From positions 1 through 62,517 of the forward strand of contig CAZAJB010000007.1 in NCBI GenBank assembly GCA_964485345.1: a stretch of 62,517 nucleotides of DNA. Direction: 5' to 3'. The notes beneath the pieces were generated by a model. It saw only the letters and a program-made list of their open reading frames with translations, made no database searches and was not told where the DNA came from. Position numbers and translations under genes: made by a program. Below, piece after piece: positions 62,166 through 62,517 of this stretch (within the stretch, counting starts at the first letter, position 1; each line of letters opens with the position of its first letter). Origin of the DNA: UBA5420 sp964485345. GTDB lineage: Bacteria; Bacillota; Limnochordia; Darwinibacteriales; Darwinibacteriaceae.

Positions 62166-62387
62166 ATGGGAACCTTTTTCATGATTATCCAGTTTATTGT
62201 CTGTATTGCTTTAATTGTCGCTGTGGTGCTGCAAGAGAGCAAGGGTGAAGGACTAGGCTCTATCGGTGGAGGAAGCCGGATGTTTTTCAGCCAGCGCAAG
62301 GGGAACGAGGAAATCCTTTCCACGGCAACTACCTATCTTGCTGTGGGTTTCATGGTCCTTTCTGTCGTTTTGTCTGTTTGGTTCTAA
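62166..62387 (+). CDS. secG: Preprotein translocase subunit SecG
   Basis: 73 aa, typical for Gram-positive-type SecG. Two membrane helices (FMIIQFIVCIALIVAVVLQ and YLAVGFMVLSVVLSVWF) flank GLGSIGGGSRMFFSQRKGNEE, the conserved cytoplasmic loop. It aids SecYEG-dependent export. The ribosome site is GGGAGGTG, ten nucleotides before ATG. It is monocistronic with its own promoter and terminator. Confidence 0.96.
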   Translation: MGTFFMIIQFIVCIALIVAVVLQESKGEGLGSIGGGSRMFFSQRKGNEEILSTATTYLAVGFMVLSVVLSVWF

Positions 62388-62403
62388 CCATTTTGTACAT
62401 CAT

Positions 62404-62433
62404 CCTCTGTCTAGGTGCGGACAGGGGATTTTT
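62404..62433 (+). terminator. secG terminator
   Basis: CCTCTGTC pairs with GACAGGGG (one GU), 8-nt loop, followed by A and five T. Confidence 0.8.
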
Positions 62434-62481
62434 CTTGTCGCCATCGCCTAACCAGAAGAACACTTGGAGGATGAGACTGAT

Positions 62482-62515
62482 CGGTAGCTTGATTTGACAA
62501 GCTACCGTTGTTTTT
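62482..62515 (+). terminator. Second terminator or leader attenuator at window end
   Basis: A perfect 10-bp stem (CGGTAGCTTG / CAAGCTACCG, 6-nt loop) followed by TTGTTTTT. It lies 50 nt after the secG terminator with no gene between, so it is either a tandem terminator or part of a leader for the next gene beyond the window. Confidence 0.75.
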
Positions 62516-62517
62516 AT

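Overview
The window reads as a gene-dense chromosomal segment of a bacterium of the phylum Bacillota (Firmicutes). It carries DnaD- and DnaI-like primosome genes, CggR-gap-pgk-tpi-gpmI-eno, CdaA-CdaR-GlmM, YvcK and WhiA, an AddB-AddA pair, a YmfF/YmfH pair and strong AGGAGG-type ribosome binding sites with many GTG and TTG starts. An electron-bifurcating NfnAB-type pair at the left edge suggests an anaerobe. None of the exported proteins seen here has a lipobox cysteine, which is unusual for a monoderm Firmicute; I infer, without proof, a lineage with a periplasm-like compartment or otherwise lipoprotein-poor export. I see no tRNA, rRNA, CRISPR array, insertion sequence or prophage, and no gene-free stretch longer than 300 bases.

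Layout. 1-2.2 kb: NfnA (cut by the window edge) and NfnB. 2.2-13.6 kb: a mosaic of housekeeping and little-known genes: tex, yigZ, a flavin reductase-like gene, a TPM/LemA pair, a RING-membrane-mini solute-binding chimera, rnhA, an unknown 445-aa protein, queG, a NifU-domain gene, selO and an MntA/HepT (MNT-HEPN) pair. 13.8-25.7 kb: one long forward run of a Ski2/Mtr4-like helicase, a Cof-type HAD phosphatase, addB, addA, two M16-family genes and 5-formyltetrahydrofolate cyclo-ligase, mostly with 4-nt overlaps or very short gaps. 25.8-31.7 kb: glpK, glpP, deoC, a secreted TPR protein, an RsmC-like methyltransferase, a CwlD-like amidase and a small unknown.

31.8-40.7 kb: a class V aminotransferase, then the c-di-AMP/cell-envelope block cdaA-cdaR-glmM-acpS-nnrD-alr, a membrane-anchored DOMON-like protein and the dnaD/dnaI-like pair. 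40.7-44.3 kb: a polar amino-acid transporter (permease and binding protein, no ATPase) on the minus strand, divergent from nagA-nagB. 44.3-47.4 kb: yvcK with an added membrane domain, a VanW-family gene and whiA. 47.4-54.5 kb: the complete lower-glycolysis operon cggR-gap-pgk-tpiA-gpmI-eno, with a recognisable CggR operator upstream and a strong terminator after eno. 54.6-62.0 kb: a carbohydrate locus with a GntR/LacI-type regulator, binding protein, two permeases that both have matching N-terminal membrane extensions, a secreted metallo-beta-lactamase-fold protein and a GH1 beta-glycosidase. secG with its own promoter and terminator closes the window, followed by a leader-like hairpin.

The genes fit a sugar-fermenting metabolism: imported oligosaccharides are cut by the GH1 enzyme and amino sugars enter through NagA/NagB. 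Lower glycolysis is controlled by CggR, envelope precursor supply is tied to c-di-AMP signalling, and redox balance may be handled by NfnAB. The least conventional items are the RING/mini-binding-protein chimera, the paired permease extensions, the AddA/AddB variant with cysteine quartets in both subunits and no Walker A in AddB, and the apposition of SelO with MntA/HepT.
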